Below are positions 5,883 to 6,258 of a stretch of 6,258 bases of DNA, in pieces. Source of the stretch: Hadesarchaea archaeon. GTDB lineage: Archaea > Hadarchaeota > Hadarchaeia > Hadarchaeales > Hadarchaeaceae. The notes under the pieces were generated by a model that saw nothing but the letters and a program-made list of their open reading frames with translations, had not been told where the DNA came from and ran no database searches. Location: contig QMWE01000058.1 in the NCBI GenBank assembly GCA_003661465.1, forward strand, positions 1 to 6,258. Direction: 5' to 3'. Position 1 is the first letter of the stretch. The number at the start of each line of letters is the position of its first letter. Made by a program: the position numbers and the translations under genes.

Positions 5883-6045
5883 GAACTTCGTCCTCTGAAC
5901 CAGTATCTTCATCCTCGATTAAAGCAGGGGGCAACACATGCTTGACTTACGCATCCCTGAAAGTTGTGAGGTTTCTCTTATCCAAGGGTTTTGAACTTAA
6001 TTTTATCCTCAGAAACTCCTGATGCAAACCGTGTTTTCTATTCAG
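5786..6045. other. stretch without a supportable gene
   Basis: All frames are short here. The longest open frame, minus strand 5937-5755 (60 codons, GTG start), has no recognisable motif or ribosome-binding site, and its last residues (DDNILIGML) run toward the TnpB-like remnant in a different frame. It may be more of the same decayed element. The part from about 5990 to 6045 turns AT-rich toward the promoter of the next gene. Confidence 0.45.
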
Positions 6046-6056
6046 TTTATTAAATA
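6046..6056 (+). promoter_or_regulatory. TATA box for a near-leaderless transcript
   Basis: TTTATTAAATA is centred near 6051. Archaeal transcription starts about 26 bp downstream of the TATA centre, near 6077-6080, only a few bases before the ATG at 6083. No Shine-Dalgarno is visible between the two (the sequence there is TAGTTAGATACG), which fits a leaderless or nearly leaderless mRNA. Confidence 0.6.
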
Positions 6057-6082
6057 CGAGTGACTGCCAATAGTTAGATACG

Positions 6083-6258
6083 ATGATATCGGACTCCAGC
6101 CGCAAGTATGCTTACCTAGTATTTTCCATCCTTCTTTCAACTTTTGTAATCATGTTAAGCGCGCCGCCAGCGGCGGCACAGACATTTGGAGGGGGATCAG
6201 GAACGCCGGAGGACCCCTACATAATAGAAAACGTGGAACAGCTTCAAGCGATGAAGGA
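6083..6258 (+). CDS. secreted protein, N-terminal fragment (GLUG/NosD-like beta-helix start), runs off window
   Basis: The first 58 codons are present and open to the window edge. A TAG three codons upstream and the TATA spacing fix the ATG at 6083. The N-terminus is a classic Sec signal peptide: short basic n-region (SSRKYAY, 5-11), hydrophobic core LVFSILLSTFVIML (12-25) and a likely cleavage site after APPAAA (27-32). The mature part opens FGGGSGTPEDPYIIENVEQL (35-54). The pattern GGSGTxxDPYxIxNxxQLxxM is what I know from the starts of secreted right-handed beta-helix and GLUG-motif repeat proteins of archaea and bacteria, often very large surface proteins. It should therefore act outside the cell, perhaps in adhesion or polysaccharide interaction. 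The repeats themselves lie beyond the window, so the family is inferred from this lead-in. There is no functional link to the pur genes. Confidence 0.75.
   Translation, partial: MISDSSRKYAYLVFSILLSTFVIMLSAPPAAAQTFGGGSGTPEDPYIIENVEQLQAMK

Noticed and set aside
5755..5937. 60-codon minus-strand open frame with GTG start
   Set aside because: No motif, no ribosome-binding site, and not in frame with the zinc-ribbon remnant; noted only as possible decayed sequence.
1..6258. tRNA, rRNA or CRISPR array
   Set aside because: No cloverleaf-like segment with a T-arm, no rRNA-like stretch and no regularly spaced repeats were seen on either strand.

Overview
The window looks archaeal. It holds a Cdc48/VAT-type AAA+ ATPase, start sites preceded by Shine-Dalgarno sequences close to GGAGGTGA, TATA-like boxes (TTTAAATA, TTTATTAAATA) at archaeal spacing, and AGA/AGG-rich arginine codons. 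The Cdc48 N-domain carries an acidic, Phe/Gly-rich insert like the one I remember from Thermococcales, which suggests a euryarchaeal-like host. I cannot name a lineage.

Layout. (1) Positions 1-1859, minus strand: a two-gene unit, a 90-residue protein of unknown function followed 5 nt later by cdc48. Only the first 527 codons of cdc48 are present; it runs off the left edge inside the second Walker A motif. (2) 1860-1959: a divergent promoter region of about 100 bp. (3) 1960-5570, plus strand: purN-like, purD and purF-like genes, encoding steps 3, 2 and 1 of de novo purine synthesis. purN and purD overlap by 4 nt; a 75-nt gap with an AT-rich dyad precedes purF. (4) 5567-about 6045: no intact gene. 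It holds a decayed minus-strand fragment with a TnpB-like zinc ribbon, two adjacent palindromes and a spaced 10-bp inverted repeat. (5) 6046-6258, plus strand: a TATA box at near-leaderless distance from a start codon, then a signal peptide and the beginning of a secreted beta-helix-type protein that runs off the right edge.

How the genes work together. PurF makes phosphoribosylamine from PRPP, PurD ligates glycine to give GAR, and PurN formylates GAR. The PurF homologue keeps the phosphoribosyltransferase/PRPP machinery but has lost the glutaminase site: the N-terminal nucleophile is Ser instead of Cys, the glutamine-binding Arg is missing, and His-Asn-Gly has become Ala-Thr-Gly. PurD and PurN are also divergent in their nucleotide- or substrate-loop motifs. 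The set reads as a variant purine entry route in which PRA would form from free ammonia, or from ammonia supplied by another protein. This is the most interesting signal in the window.
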